The position numbers were made by a program, and so were the translations under genes. From NCBI GenBank assembly GCA_024663395.1, contig JANFAH010000048.1, positions 248,001-312,000 of the forward strand: a DNA stretch of 64,000 nt, given 5' to 3'. The notes below the pieces were generated by a model that saw nothing but the letters and a program-made list of their open reading frames with translations, made no database searches and was not told the DNA's origin. Positions 19,658 to 30,252 of the stretch are shown here, piece after piece. Position 1 is the stretch's first letter. Every line of letters begins with the position of its first letter. The DNA is from Pisolithus tinctorius. Taxonomy: Eukaryota > Basidiomycota > Agaricomycetes > Boletales > Pisolithaceae.

Positions 19658-20883
19658 TCATGATTCACGCTTTACCTTCTTTTCGTCATTTTGGGGCTCA
19701 TCGCTCTGGCGAGGCGGCACAGGCGACGACGATTCCCGCTTGCGTTTTGTTGTCGTGGTGCCTTCCTGCTTGGACCTCTGTTTCGCAAACATGGCTTGAA
19801 TACCATCCTTGCGGGTTGATAGCGGTTGGATAAACGTGGGTGACTCTGCCCCGACCTTTCCGACTTCCTTTGGCACTTGATAGCTGGCGGACAAACGTGA
19901 TCATCGAACAAACACAAAAATAACGCGGTGGCTTACCACTGAAGAGGCGCTTTTGCGTCTTCCCAAGGATGCAGCAACTTTGCAAGCTCAGCAGACCAAG
20001 TCTGAGATGACGTATCCAACCAACGATTCACATCCTCGACCGAAGACAGAATAACCGGTTGGCGATCGTGCAACCAGCTCAACCCCTTGCTGGCATCTGT
20101 CGTAACAATCGCGAACGTGTAGGTAGGTTCAGAGCCATCTACCAGAAGGGGACGTTGGTTCTGCATTCGCTGTTGTTGTTGGAAGAGAATCACCTTTCTC
20201 GACGGCAGACTCGTAGAGACCAGCCATCAACATGACCTTGTCGCCGGAGGAGTGTCTTATGAAGTGCGGAAGCTTGTTCTTGCCTTTAGTTTGCCACTCG
20301 TAGTATCTAGGGTAAAATCATCCGTCATCCACGAGCATACGTGGAATGTATACATACCCTTGACAAACGACGATGCACCGGTTCCTCCCTCGAAATCTAT
20401 TCCACATCCCCACACCCTCGACCAAATTCTCCGAGCGCGCATTGATAGCCTGTGCCCCCCTTTCCTTGCCATACTTTATACCCCACCGCATCGTGTGCAT
20501 AACGAGGCCGACCCGGCCAGAATCTGCGGCAGGTTCCCCCGATGCTGAAGACGAAGCTGGGGGCTGCTGCTCGGCGCTTGATGATGGTTTCTTGGTCGTG
20601 GCAGCATCTCTGGGAGTGCGACGGATGACGGGTGCTTGAGTATTAGGTGCTATGTTATAACGCGGCTTTCGTCGAAAAGAAAGGTGAGACGAGACGAGAT
20701 GAGATGGAAATAGTGAAGAGACAGTACCACGAAATCGTCTTCCCCGACCCAGCCTTGGACGTTCAGCCGGGGATAACCTGGCAGGTCACGGATCTCAGCT
20801 CGCTGTATCGACATAATTAGCCCACGATGAACTCATATTTCGACGAGACCCACCTGCATTGCCAGAGCAAACCTGCCACACAT
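19658..20883 (-). CDS. SRAP-domain protein (HMCES/YedK family, abasic-site DNA-protein crosslink sensor)
   Basis: SRAP proteins bond covalently through Cys2 to abasic sites in single-stranded DNA and protect them during replication. The start is ATG 20883, giving MCGRFALAMQ with the essential Cys at position 2. Further blocks are RAEIRDLPGYPRLNVQGW, YNIAPNTQAPVIRR, a disordered Ser/Ala insert, HTMRWGIKYG, AINARSENLVEGVGM (catalytic Asn), IVVCQGYYEWQ (catalytic Glu), LMAGLYES, TYTFAIVTTDAS and LHDRQPVIL (catalytic His). The C-terminal tail is basic and disordered (KRKRESSS, EKKVKRES) and may carry a nuclear localisation signal. At least five exons. It shares an 87-bp divergent promoter with the TAF gene. 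A degenerate copy of its 3' end lies at 14660-14810. Confidence 0.92.
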
Positions 20884-20970
20884 TGTCGTTGACAGGGGCA
20901 AGTAGTCAGAAGCGTCGTCTGTACAGCCACCGCTGTGTAGTCTCTGGTCCTCCGTCCTCGCACATACACA

Positions 20971-22657
20971 ATGTCGGCGTCGACGACGACGACGTCCTAC
21001 ATCGCAACGTCCGCAATCGTCGACTCGATCGTCATCAAAATCCTCCACGCCCACAGCTTCACACGCACATCTTCCCAGGCCCTCTCCGTCCTATCCAACC
21101 TGCTCACCCGCTACCTCGTCCTCATCGCATCCGCGTGTGGACAGTACGCAGAACTAGCAGGCCGATCTCGTCTATCCGCGTCCGACGTCGTCGCATGCCT
21201 CAACGAGCTCGGGACAGACGTCGACGAGCTGAGCGGGTATTGTAGCACCGAGGGCATCGATCTGTCGCGGTATGCTGCCAGCAGTGCCAAGAGACTCGAC
21301 GACCTCGCAGAATTCAAAAGTATGCTGTCCTTTTTGCTTCAATGGTATGCGTTCTTTACGCTGTCTCGCAGGTTATCTTCTGGAGGGAATTCCTCCTCCA
21401 CAAGAATATCCACCTCTTTCCCCGCGACCTTCTCGTCCACCATCACGTTCAAGCAGCGTAGCCCACGGCGACGTTGACGACGAGGACGACAATATCGACA
21501 ACGAACCCATTGTGGTCCCCCTAAGGAGTATGATTATCTCCCTCCCCCGGACCTGATCTCATTATTCTCTCCAGTTCCATCCCCCGAAGAATTTGGATAT
21601 GGTCTCAGCTTCTTACCGCCTCTCCCTGGCGCCACTCAACCACGCTCACCTTCCCCAACACCCGCTCCGGCTCCAGAGCCCGTCAAGATAGAAAGACCCC
21701 CCTCGCCCCTACCTCAACACATAGCTTCCACAACCGGAGCAGACTACACTACACAAGTTCCCTATGCCGATTCCGTTCTTGCCTCCGCACCCCCATGGCA
21801 CTTACCCAACCGGCCACCACCGTCCTCAAAGCCGCAGGCAACAGCGCGCTTCCCAACTCCCTCTCCTCAACAAGCCCTCCTGTCCGCATACCACCACATC
21901 CTAACTCACCCAGTGCACCAACCCGCACCTCCCAACCCCGCCAAACATAAAGTCGCCATGGCCCTCCTGTCCCAGATCCAATCCAACCCCCGCTGGGACG
22001 CGCCAACTACGCTATACGGCAACATCGTTCCATGCCCTCCACGCGTCGCAACCATCAGTCCATCCTATCCTATTGCTTTGTCCACCCTCGAAGACATCCG
22101 TGCCGGTAAGGACGTCGACGAGAAAAAAGCGATGCTCCCTCCTGCTCCGGCTAGACCGGTATTCTCAAGTGATAGACCGGTGTATCTTGCCTCCCAGCAA
22201 GCTTCACGTCTCCCCGAGCTCGCTCGCCAAGTCCTACCTGTTCGTAGCGCGATCTCTTTTCACTTCCAATATACACTAACTTCTCTTTTTACTTTTATAG
22301 GGAACCGTTCAAGCACGTACCACCCGCCTGACCCATCCTCCCGTTCTACAACGCGGTTCACAAAAACTCATATATGGTCCAGGCATCAGCGCACCTTGGA
22401 ATTCGTCTTTAGCCAGTGGTGGGGGACCCGCCGGCCAGCAGCAACAGCAGCAGCCATCTAAACAGTCATCCAAAGGTGGCGAAGACAACACGTCGGCAAA
22501 TGGCAAGGAGACACCAACGTTTTCACTACCAGACGCGCAGATGTTTGCGACTTGGGATTACGAAGTGAAACGTTACCAGGATCCTTTGAGCAGAAGGGGT
22601 AGGGTTGTTGGTGTCTCCCACCCACAGAAACGGACGTCCGGTATGACGTCGGGATAG
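20971..22657 (+). CDS. Histone-fold (Bromo_TP) TFIID subunit, TAF3/TAF8-like
   Basis: The N-terminal 80-90 residues form a histone fold of the bromodomain-associated type: SAIVDSIVIKILHAHSF, QALSVLSNLLTRYLVLIA, LSASDVVACLNELGTDVDEL. In TFIID such domains pair with another TAF (TAF3 and TAF8 with TAF10). The rest is disordered and Pro/Ser-rich, with PPLSPRPSRPPSRSSS, a short acidic patch DVDDEDDNIDNE, and a conserved-looking distal block (RPVYLASQQASRLPELARQ) continuing after an intron as GTVQARTTRLTHPPVLQ. Ends TSGMTSG. Introns lie after EFK (about 21322-21372), after the acidic segment and near 22239-22300. I see no PHD finger, which would have identified animal-type TAF3, so TAF3 versus TAF8 is left open. 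Confidence 0.72.
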
Positions 22658-23073
22658 CATCACCCAAAAACGTTGGCGCGTGTCCTCATACCATTTTTTC
22701 GTACGGCATTGATGTTGGCATTTCTCAAGTTCCTCCTAAGTGTATATGTATGTACCGCATGTAATAGTTGCAAAGCTTAGACTTCATATTCAACGTTCTA
22801 AGGTCATTTCAGTAACATAGCGGTGCCAGACTCGGAATGTAAATAACTCGTGAAGTATCCAACGATCACAACGAAGTAAGAGGTTTCCCCGGTACTGATC
22901 ATCCTCGATCATACGAATGTCAAACAATGCGCAAAGACACGAAATACAGAAAAATAAACACGACAGCAACCAACAATAACACGAAATCACTGACATGTAA
23001 CAGAAGAACGAATGAAAAAAAGATAAGATACATGACATAACATAGACTACATGGGGAGAGGATGAAGCAGTAC
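22658..23073. other. Intergenic, convergent 3' ends
   Basis: About 415 bp between the stop codons of the TAF and SAP-domain genes. It is A/T-rich and probably consists of the two 3' UTRs and terminators. The short open frame on the minus strand is a Cys/Phe-rich artefact of the T-rich sequence. Confidence 0.5.
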
Positions 23074-24371
23074 CTAAGGTTGAGAGGCCTCGCCCATAGT
23101 CAGTCGTTTTGGCGCTCCTGTTCGGCGGAGCTTGCTTTCTGCATATGCACGAGGAGCAACAGCAACAGCCTCAGCGAATGCGAGCGCGGCAACAACTGAA
23201 GCATGCAGGAGACGCCACTGGGCCCCGAGGATGTCGACACACTCCACCCGGGACTTGAATGTATCGTAAGGATATGCGTAGTGTACCGCCACGCGTATAA
23301 CCGATGCCGTGAGGGGATCGAAATACAGGGTGTGGGGAGCACGTGCAGACGGCGAGTTGCCGGGTTGGAAGGAGACTAGAGAGCCAGCAAGAGCTGGAAT
23401 GACGACAGTGGGGATGGCCCAGTGGATGAGAATCGTCCAAAACGTAGGGGAACCAAAGGTGGCGAGGGGAGCGTAGGAGATAAAAAGATGGAAGTTGTTG
23501 ACCCCAATGATTTGCAGTGGTAGGAACTAGAAGTCGTCACCGTAAGCTAGCAAGCTCACCTGAACACGAAGTGGCACTCACCTCGACCGTCTTCCATGGA
23601 ATGACGACGTACAAAATATACAGTAACTCAAGGACAATAGATATCCACCATATATTCGTCGAACTGGAGAGCACCTATGAAACTTATGAGCACTGAGATC
23701 GCAATAATACCGTGCAACAAACCGTTCTAGACGAGAACAAAAGCTGCTTAGCAGCTTGGTTCGCATCGGTCCGAACCCTCCTCAAAGAGCCAACAGCCTG
23801 CTCCACAGACGGCGTGGGGATAACCCGCAAGACACTCTTCGGAGCAGCGGACAGAGGGACCTCGTCGGCATTTCTCGTCGCAGGCGTCTGCGTTGTCTCG
23901 ATCTGCAACGCGCTAGTTTCCGGAGAAACAGGTGCCTTCTTCAACATCATCGACACCTCGCGGGCATCCGGGACAGGGGTACTCTCGCGGACGATGCTAA
24001 GGGCATTAAACCGACGAGTAGACCGCGTGTGCTTGGGACTCTCTGACGATTTGACGAGTACTTCCTCGGAAGTCGATGACGGAACGGAACGACTACGAGC
24101 ATGTCTTAGTTGCAGCGGCGGCGAGGATATACACAAGAATAATAACTCACGGTACCGCTGTTGCAGGTTGTGGCTGGATACTCCTCTTCCTCTTACCAAA
24201 AAGCCCAGAAAATGCCGGGTCATCCTCGAGCTGCTGGTTGTCATCCAGGTATTTTCTGATTCGCAACTGGAGCTCCTCTCGTGTTCCCTTGTCACTGATG
24301 CGAAGTGCAACAGCGATGTCTTGTAGTTCGGATTTCTTTTTAATCTGGAGGGATCCTGAGTAGGGTGCCAT
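23074..24371 (-). CDS. SAP-domain integral membrane protein
   Basis: Starts [20 protein letters not shown] at ATG 24371. Residues about 10-45 ([31 protein letters not shown], quoted only in part here as [12 protein letters not shown] and [12 protein letters not shown]) match a SAP helix-extension-helix DNA-binding motif. After an intron a disordered Ser/Thr-rich linker follows ([28 protein letters not shown]). The C-terminal half is hydrophobic: [53 protein letters not shown] and a last helix [14 protein letters not shown], so three or four membrane spans are likely. Ends [14 protein letters not shown]. Exon joins between 23640 and 23760 are not resolved. I do not know a named function. By analogy with other helix-extension-helix membrane proteins, a nuclear-envelope chromatin tether is a reasonable inference. 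Confidence 0.75.
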
Positions 24372-24648
24372 CGTAGATACGGTGATTGTATGATGCGACA
24401 GCCAGACGATGGTGGACCGTAGAACAGGGTCGATATGTTCAGTAACTCAACCCAAATCAACGAACAGGCGTGTTGCGTGCAATCATGTGCACGTGACCCG
24501 CGACGTATGTGCGCGGACCCCAGACACCAGCCGCACTCACAGAGTCCCGGGGTCCAGTGCATCTTTGTCTCCACCCAAAACAGTGTATCTTACCGAGCCA
24601 GACGTTGACCGTCTTAATAAAGAGTCCTCCGGAAGGACACGGCCGACC

Positions 24649-25384
24649 ATGCTTAATATTACGCCCTTGGTATCGCTCTTCGCGCTTGCTGGTCAAGGCT
24701 AGTACCATCCACCATCTGCACAACCCCGCTCTTATCCTTCGATCATCTGTAGCGTATGCTTTGACCATCGATGTCGGTGGATTCGTGGGCGACGTTTCCG
24801 CGGCAGACTTCCTCAATGTTCCAGACTCAACTCTGTTGGCTACTGTGAGTAATACACTTCATCCTCTCTTCTTTCTTTTGATCCGACGATACGCAGTGTC
24901 AGAGCCCCTGCAGCAATGCTACCACCCAGATACAGGTGCGTCCTTTCCTCTCCATCTACCTACTTCCACTCCAACGTAAAAACCACACAGAATTGCGGTC
25001 CTGACGACATGTGTCTCTGCGGACCAGGGACCATCACCGCCATAACCTCCTGTCAACAGTGTATGTTTGATGACCTGGTCGACAGGTTTGCGGAGAGCAC
25101 AGATCCCCGCGCTGGCTCAGCTTCAGCGCTAACCGGTCCGTATTCCCCTTAATCAAAACTGTAATGCCAGGCAACGTATTGATGACCAATATACGACAGC
25201 TTATAGCACCGCATGCTCCACCGCAGTAAATGTAACTATCCCATCCCAGTTCATCACCTTACACCTCCCTCCGAACTGGGATGGTCCGTATGGTGTTGGT
25301 CTCAGTCCACTAGTCACCGTTCTTGTAGTTGCGGCGGGTGCTCTACTGGGAGGAAGTGCCGTCTTGTTGTTGTCCAACATGTAG
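24649..25384 (+). CDS. CFEM-like eight-cysteine cell-surface protein with C-terminal membrane anchor
   Basis: A signal peptide (MLNITPLVSLFALAGAYA) precedes a Cys-rich module: CQSPC, then nine residues to NC, PDDMCLC, ten residues to SCQQC, and a distant C in STACSTA, eight cysteines in all. The spacing approximates the fungal CFEM pattern, with an Asp pair just before the CxC as in haem-binding CFEM proteins. The C-terminus is a single hydrophobic helix (LSPLVTVLVVAAGALLGGSAVLLL) ending SNM, which may be a transmembrane anchor or a GPI-addition signal. Five exons were joined by eye; introns begin at about 24692, 24844, 24936 and 25136. Possible roles are haem uptake, adhesion or surface sensing; none is shown here. 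Confidence 0.72.
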
Positions 25385-27137
25385 GACCGGGTTAGAGCTC
25401 CTTTACCACCGTGGAACCTAATTATCATAATCCTTGTAAAACTGACACCTCGTGTATCGCTAGATTATTATCCACCTGGTCTTTCGGGAAATGTACGAGT
25501 ACTTACATCTCCGGAGTGATCGTGAATGATTTTAGAGCTTGTCAGATTCGAGCGTAGTAGTTCAGAGGCAAAAGGACAACGCTTAGGATATTTACTTTTC
25601 AATAGTCGAGGTAGCATGCACTTGGCACACAGTTGGCCTGCACAATGCATCACATTGATGGAAAGGGAAAATACCTGAAAGCCAAGAAGAAAAGTTACTG
25701 ACTTGAGTGATAGTAAAAAGTGGTGCAAAATTAAGGCATTCCCTCGGTGGGGTTTCGAACATGCCGACAGTGTTCGACTAAAGTAGGAGCCTTGTGAGCT
25801 ACATCTACAGATAGACCACCGAGGCAATACCTGCTAGGATAGCTAATTTTACAACTTTGTCGTAGAAAATACCGGAACAAGAGTGACTTTTACAGTAAAC
25901 CTACCCATGGTTTCCTGATCACTAGCACTGCTCGAACATGCACCACTTACATCAATACAGCAGGCCAAATCGTCGCCAAGTCCTCGCTTGAGGTAAGGCA
26001 GCTGCCAGTTGCTTGCTCAGGTACATTGCCCTATTACCCCAGACTTTGGCAGGTGGTCAAGAACCTCCGTGCTGGTCGTACTTACAGTACGTACGCAGTT
26101 TCATCGCAGCGATTGATTGCTACCACGATCGATCGATCGCAGTTACTATTTAAACACAGGGAAGTTACTCGCCAGCAGGAAACTGATCCCTCTGCCTGTA
26201 CGTATGCCGGTCCCACCTGACAGGGGTGTAAAAGATGTATCCGTGCAGATGTACGAGTTTTTTTATATTGGGTATCGGTCTCAATCACAGGTGAATGACC
26301 TTCCGAACCATGAACGCCCGACCGCTCAGATCAAGACATTGCAAACCTTACATGGCCCATTTCCGTGCTGAAACTCTTTGCGGCGGCACCACGGTCAACG
26401 ACAACGACCTGTTCACACCGGTGTATCTGACTCGGATATTTAACTGCGGCCACCAATGAATGTTTACAAGAAGCGCCGCTCTCATTAGTGTCGCTCAGTG
26501 AAGAAAGACGAGACTTACGGTCATACGTCAGTCTTACTGCTCAACCTTTCTGACGGAGCCCTGGGTGGAAATCGAATCTGTACGGTGTGCGTTTTGAAGC
26601 TTCCGAGAAAGCTCTTGGCCTTATGGAAATATAATTACTGCACTGCAGAGGTCGCTAACTTAGGTATCTAGGAACCTGCCAGGACTGTTCTCGTGGTGTC
26701 CTTTGCCCTGCCGGAGGGTGTTATGCAGATCAGTACATACCTTTCAAGGATGCAAGCAACTCGACCTCTCAATCGGAGTGCGCTTCCGATGTTGACGACG
26801 AATCTGCTGAACAAATCCTTGATACGCTTGGGAGGAATGAGTAGATATAGCATAAAAAACACGAAGGAGCGCGAGTCGCCCGCGGGCGACCGCTTTCCCT
26901 GCGACACCCTGTACAGTGTGTGTGTGTGTGCTAGTAGTGGTCAGAGTTAGGACGAGGAGCGAAGCGTTACTCAACATTAGGGTCGCGTGTAGAGTGAAAT
27001 TTGTGAGATGACTTCATATTTCTTCAGGTACATAAACCTATCCGTTTTTCCATCGTACAAGTATCAAGCCAAGCTCTGTTAGTTGGGTCGGGTGACTTGG
27101 AGTAGACTACCGCTCGCGTTCGCCGAGCACCAGGCCT
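25385..27137. other. 1.75-kb interval with a tRNA-like hairpin and scattered exon-like fragments
   Basis: No complete gene is recognised. It contains an inverted-repeat structure at about 25738-25828, open segments with exon-like borders around 25870-26170 (for example GFLITSTARTCTTYINTAG, followed by a GT donor), and a Cys-rich terminal-exon-like segment at 26671-26844. Together these could be the remains of a secreted protein gene or a real gene with many small introns. The last few hundred bases presumably hold the helicase promoter. Confidence 0.45.
26671..26844 (+). CDS. Possible terminal exon of a Cys-rich secreted protein (partial, unassigned)
   Basis: After a plausible acceptor (ggtatctag) the frame encodes TCQDCSRGVLCPAGGCYAD, then QYIPFKDASNSTSQSECAS, an acidic stretch DVDDESAEQIL and a stop. 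The Cys-Pro-Ala-Gly pattern recalls Cys-rich extracellular repeats. I could not connect it to a start codon or signal peptide, so it may be a relic. Confidence 0.25.
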   Translation, partial: GTCQDCSRGVLCPAGGCYADQYIPFKDASNSTSQSECASDVDDESAEQILDTLGRNE

Positions 27138-30100
27138 ATGCAGTCCTCCGCACGCAACGCAACTTACCTCGGTATCCGGGCTTTCTTCAAACGGCTAGCC
27201 AAGCAGCAAACCAACCACCGAACACAATTATCTACTACGGCCTCTATGATTCGTCCAGCGACTGCTGTTCAGAGACAGTCGGAACATGCGCTGCCCCTAG
27301 AAGCTTACTTTTCTGAAGATTCCCCTCTCATACCGTTAATTCGTTTCGACTGGAGGCTACGCGCATCATCCAGAGCCAACGGACACCTCACACAAACCTC
27401 TCACCAGCCGCAGGATACACACAAAGGCTACATCAAGCGCATAGCCCCTCCACGCGTTCACACGCAACCAGGAGACGCGTACTTTGAAGCAATTCAGGCT
27501 TATGAGGCGCGGTACGTCCTTGCTTAAATGTCGAGTGGATCGGAATTCATGGCAACGCCGACAGGTTTCTACCTTTATTGGAAGCAGAACGAGATGAGGG
27601 CGAATCCGTCCTGAGAGATCGTCTAGCGACTTGGTCACTTCCGCGGCTACGAGAAGAGGGATACTGTCTCACAGGCCTATCTGCCTTCTGGTTGGGTACC
27701 CCACACTTCGGGCGCCCCGTTGCATGTTTTACTCAGGGACCCGGTTTAGTTTTTCCCGAACACAGATTCCAGTCAGTGTGTGCTTAATTCGTTTTTCCTA
27801 TCGTGCTGATGATGCATCACAGAAACGGTACGCAAGTACTTGTCTCCCGCCTGGACCCTCTTCAGGAGGTTCCATACCGCGGTAGCGTCATGGCTTCCAC
27901 GTCATCTCAGATAAGAATCGCGTTCGAAGACAAGTTCGACCTCGACGACGGCCTCTGGAGGATTGATGTAGGTATTTCTAACATCGTCTTCGAGAGAATG
28001 CGCAAGGCTATCGCACATCTCCATCAAGATCCTGCCGAACAAGAAGTGAACTCTGCGCCAAACGAACAGTACATCTTGCAAGGCACGTATCTGCGTGATG
28101 TGTTACTACGTAGCTTTTCTCTGGGATCAGCATCACTCCACCAGCCCCTCCAGGCACCAGACGAAGTGGAGTACGTCCCTCGTGAGACACTTGAGCACGA
28201 AAGCCGAGAACTACGTGATCACGGCGGTGTTTTTAAGGACGATATGAGGATCCAAAGTTGGGCTAGGAGGTATGCCTGCAAGGACCCTATCAAGGTCGAC
28301 GGAGATCCACCTTTGGGTGCCTTAAATCCGACGCAAGTCCGCGCCGTCGCGATGATGCTCGGCGAAAGAATTTGCCTGGTTCAAGGTGTAAGGTCTTCGT
28401 TGTCGTTCACGATACGCCAACTTACTGGTTTATTTTTCCTCTTGGTTCGATTTAGCCACCTGGGACAGGGAAGACCAAAACTATCATCGAGGCGGTTAAG
28501 CTCCTGAAGGTATTGCAATCCTTGTTGTTATGATCCGGTCGTAGGGACGTTCCTTTCGTTTCCAGGTCCATTTTGAAGTCCATCATCCCATACTTGTTTG
28601 CACATACACCAACGTTGCAGTAGACAACCTCGTAGAAGGCTTCGCCGCGGCCGGACTGAAACCCTTGCGCATAGGCTTCGGAGCCAAAGTCAAATCGAGC
28701 CTTAGCGAATACACCCTCGACTACCAGCTCGAGAAGCATCCGCTGAAGCCCAAGGTCGACAAACTAGTTGAGGAAGAGACTTCAATTGAGAAACGGCGGG
28801 CACAACTTGAGAAAAAGATTAAAGATGTGCAAAGGGAGGGAAGGGAAGGCTCTTCGGATCGTCTGGAACGCATGATGTCCGCATTGACAACGCTGGAAAG
28901 GCAGACGATGTCTATCAGGTCTAAGTTATATGCAATGCACCAGGAGATGCTTCGAGACGTCACCTCTGCAGCGGACGTGGTAAGTCACCCTCACCTGACA
29001 CCATCTTCTCGAATTTGACTCCTTGCAAGATATGCACGACTTGCATTACTTCGGCAAGTGTCGCACTAAACGTGCTCGACTTCCCTGTCGTGTTCTTGGA
29101 CGAGGCATCCATGTCAACTGAGCCTGCGTCATTGATTCCACTGATGAGAGGAGTAAGCCCACCGTACTGTTAGTTATACTCCGCTTGACCAAACATTTCG
29201 AAGTCTCGGCACGTCAGCCTAATTGGAGACCACAAGCAGTTACCACCCGTTATCGCGAGTCGTGAGGCAAAGATGAAGGGCTTTGGCACGAGCTTATTCG
29301 AGAGGTTGACCGAAGAAAGAGGTAAGTGGGGTGTCCAGACAGTACCAACGCCATTCTTCATGCTCCCTTGCTGCAGTGGCACCGTCTATCATGCTCGACA
29401 TACAGTACAGGATGCACCCAACCATCTCTCACTTTCCTTCGCTGGAGTTCTACAACATGTCATTGCAGGACGGTACCGTCGACGCAGCTGGGAACGTGTC
29501 TCCAGATCTTGATCCTCCCCTGTCGAGTCACTTGGAAGTAGACACGCTGACTGGACGTCGACCGTCAGTTGTATTTCTAGACCACGGCGGTTCCGAGATG
29601 GCCAAGGACCGTAGTAGGGTCAACTGGAATGAAGCACATATCGTATGTAGCATCATCGAGGACCTCTTACTCCGCAACGAGGTATGTAATTCCGTGCCGG
29701 CATTTTCACCCTTGTTGATTCGATACCGAGAAGCACCTTCGAGGCAAGAATATCGGCGTTATTGCGCCATACGCGGCCCAGATATCATTACTCACACGCC
29801 TACTGAACACCGATGCCAAGTATCGCAAACGATTTTTGGCCACGCTCGGGGACTACCGGGCTATGCAGTTGTCTGATATCGAGGTGAAGACGGTGGACGG
29901 GTTTGAAGGTCGGGAGAAAGACGTGATCATATTTTCAACGGTACGAAATAATAACACTGGTTACATCGGCTTCTTGGCGGACAGAAGGCGGCTTAACGTT
30001 GGTCTTACACGGGCGAAGCGAGGGCTGTTTGTTGTTGGAAGCATCAACACGCTCAGGAGCGGCAAGATGGCCAAGGGTCATAGCGGTGAGCTCGGCTCAG

Positions 30101-30252
30101 TTCGCGTCGGAAGGGGAGCGGAGACATGGAAGCGATACGCAGATTATTTGGTTGAGCAACGGATGGTGTTGCAGCTCACTGGGGAGCGACTACACAAAGT
30201 GTTGTACGGGAACCTGCCAAGTACGAGTCCTCCGAGCGAATACACTGCCTAG
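27138..30252 (+). CDS. UPF1-like superfamily 1B helicase with mitochondrial-type N-terminus
   Basis: ATP-dependent nucleic-acid helicase of the UPF1/IGHMBP2 (SMUBP-2, Hcs1) group. All core motifs are readable: I GPPGTGKT (split by an intron near 28389-28455), YTNVAVDNLVEG, II VVFLDEAS, III SLIGDHKQLPPV, IV MLDIQYRMHP, V TVDGFEGREKDVIIFSTVRN, VI VGLTRAKRGLF. A helix-rich insert follows motif Ia (VEEETSIEKRRAQLEKKIK), where family members have a stalk. The N-terminus from ATG 27138 (MQSSARNATYLGIRAFFKRL) has no Asp or Glu for the first 48 residues and many Arg/Lys/Ser/Thr, like a mitochondrial presequence. The N-terminal region has an IGHMBP2-like beta-barrel segment (GRPVACFTQG...VLVSRLDP). 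About eight exons; ends SPPSEYTA. Confidence 0.88.

Noticed and set aside
25738..25828. Possible tRNA gene on the minus strand
   Set aside because: A long end-pairing arm and a GTTCGA box are present, but the T stem does not pair, position 1-72 is G-G and no anticodon arm can be drawn. Kept only as a tRNA-like structure.
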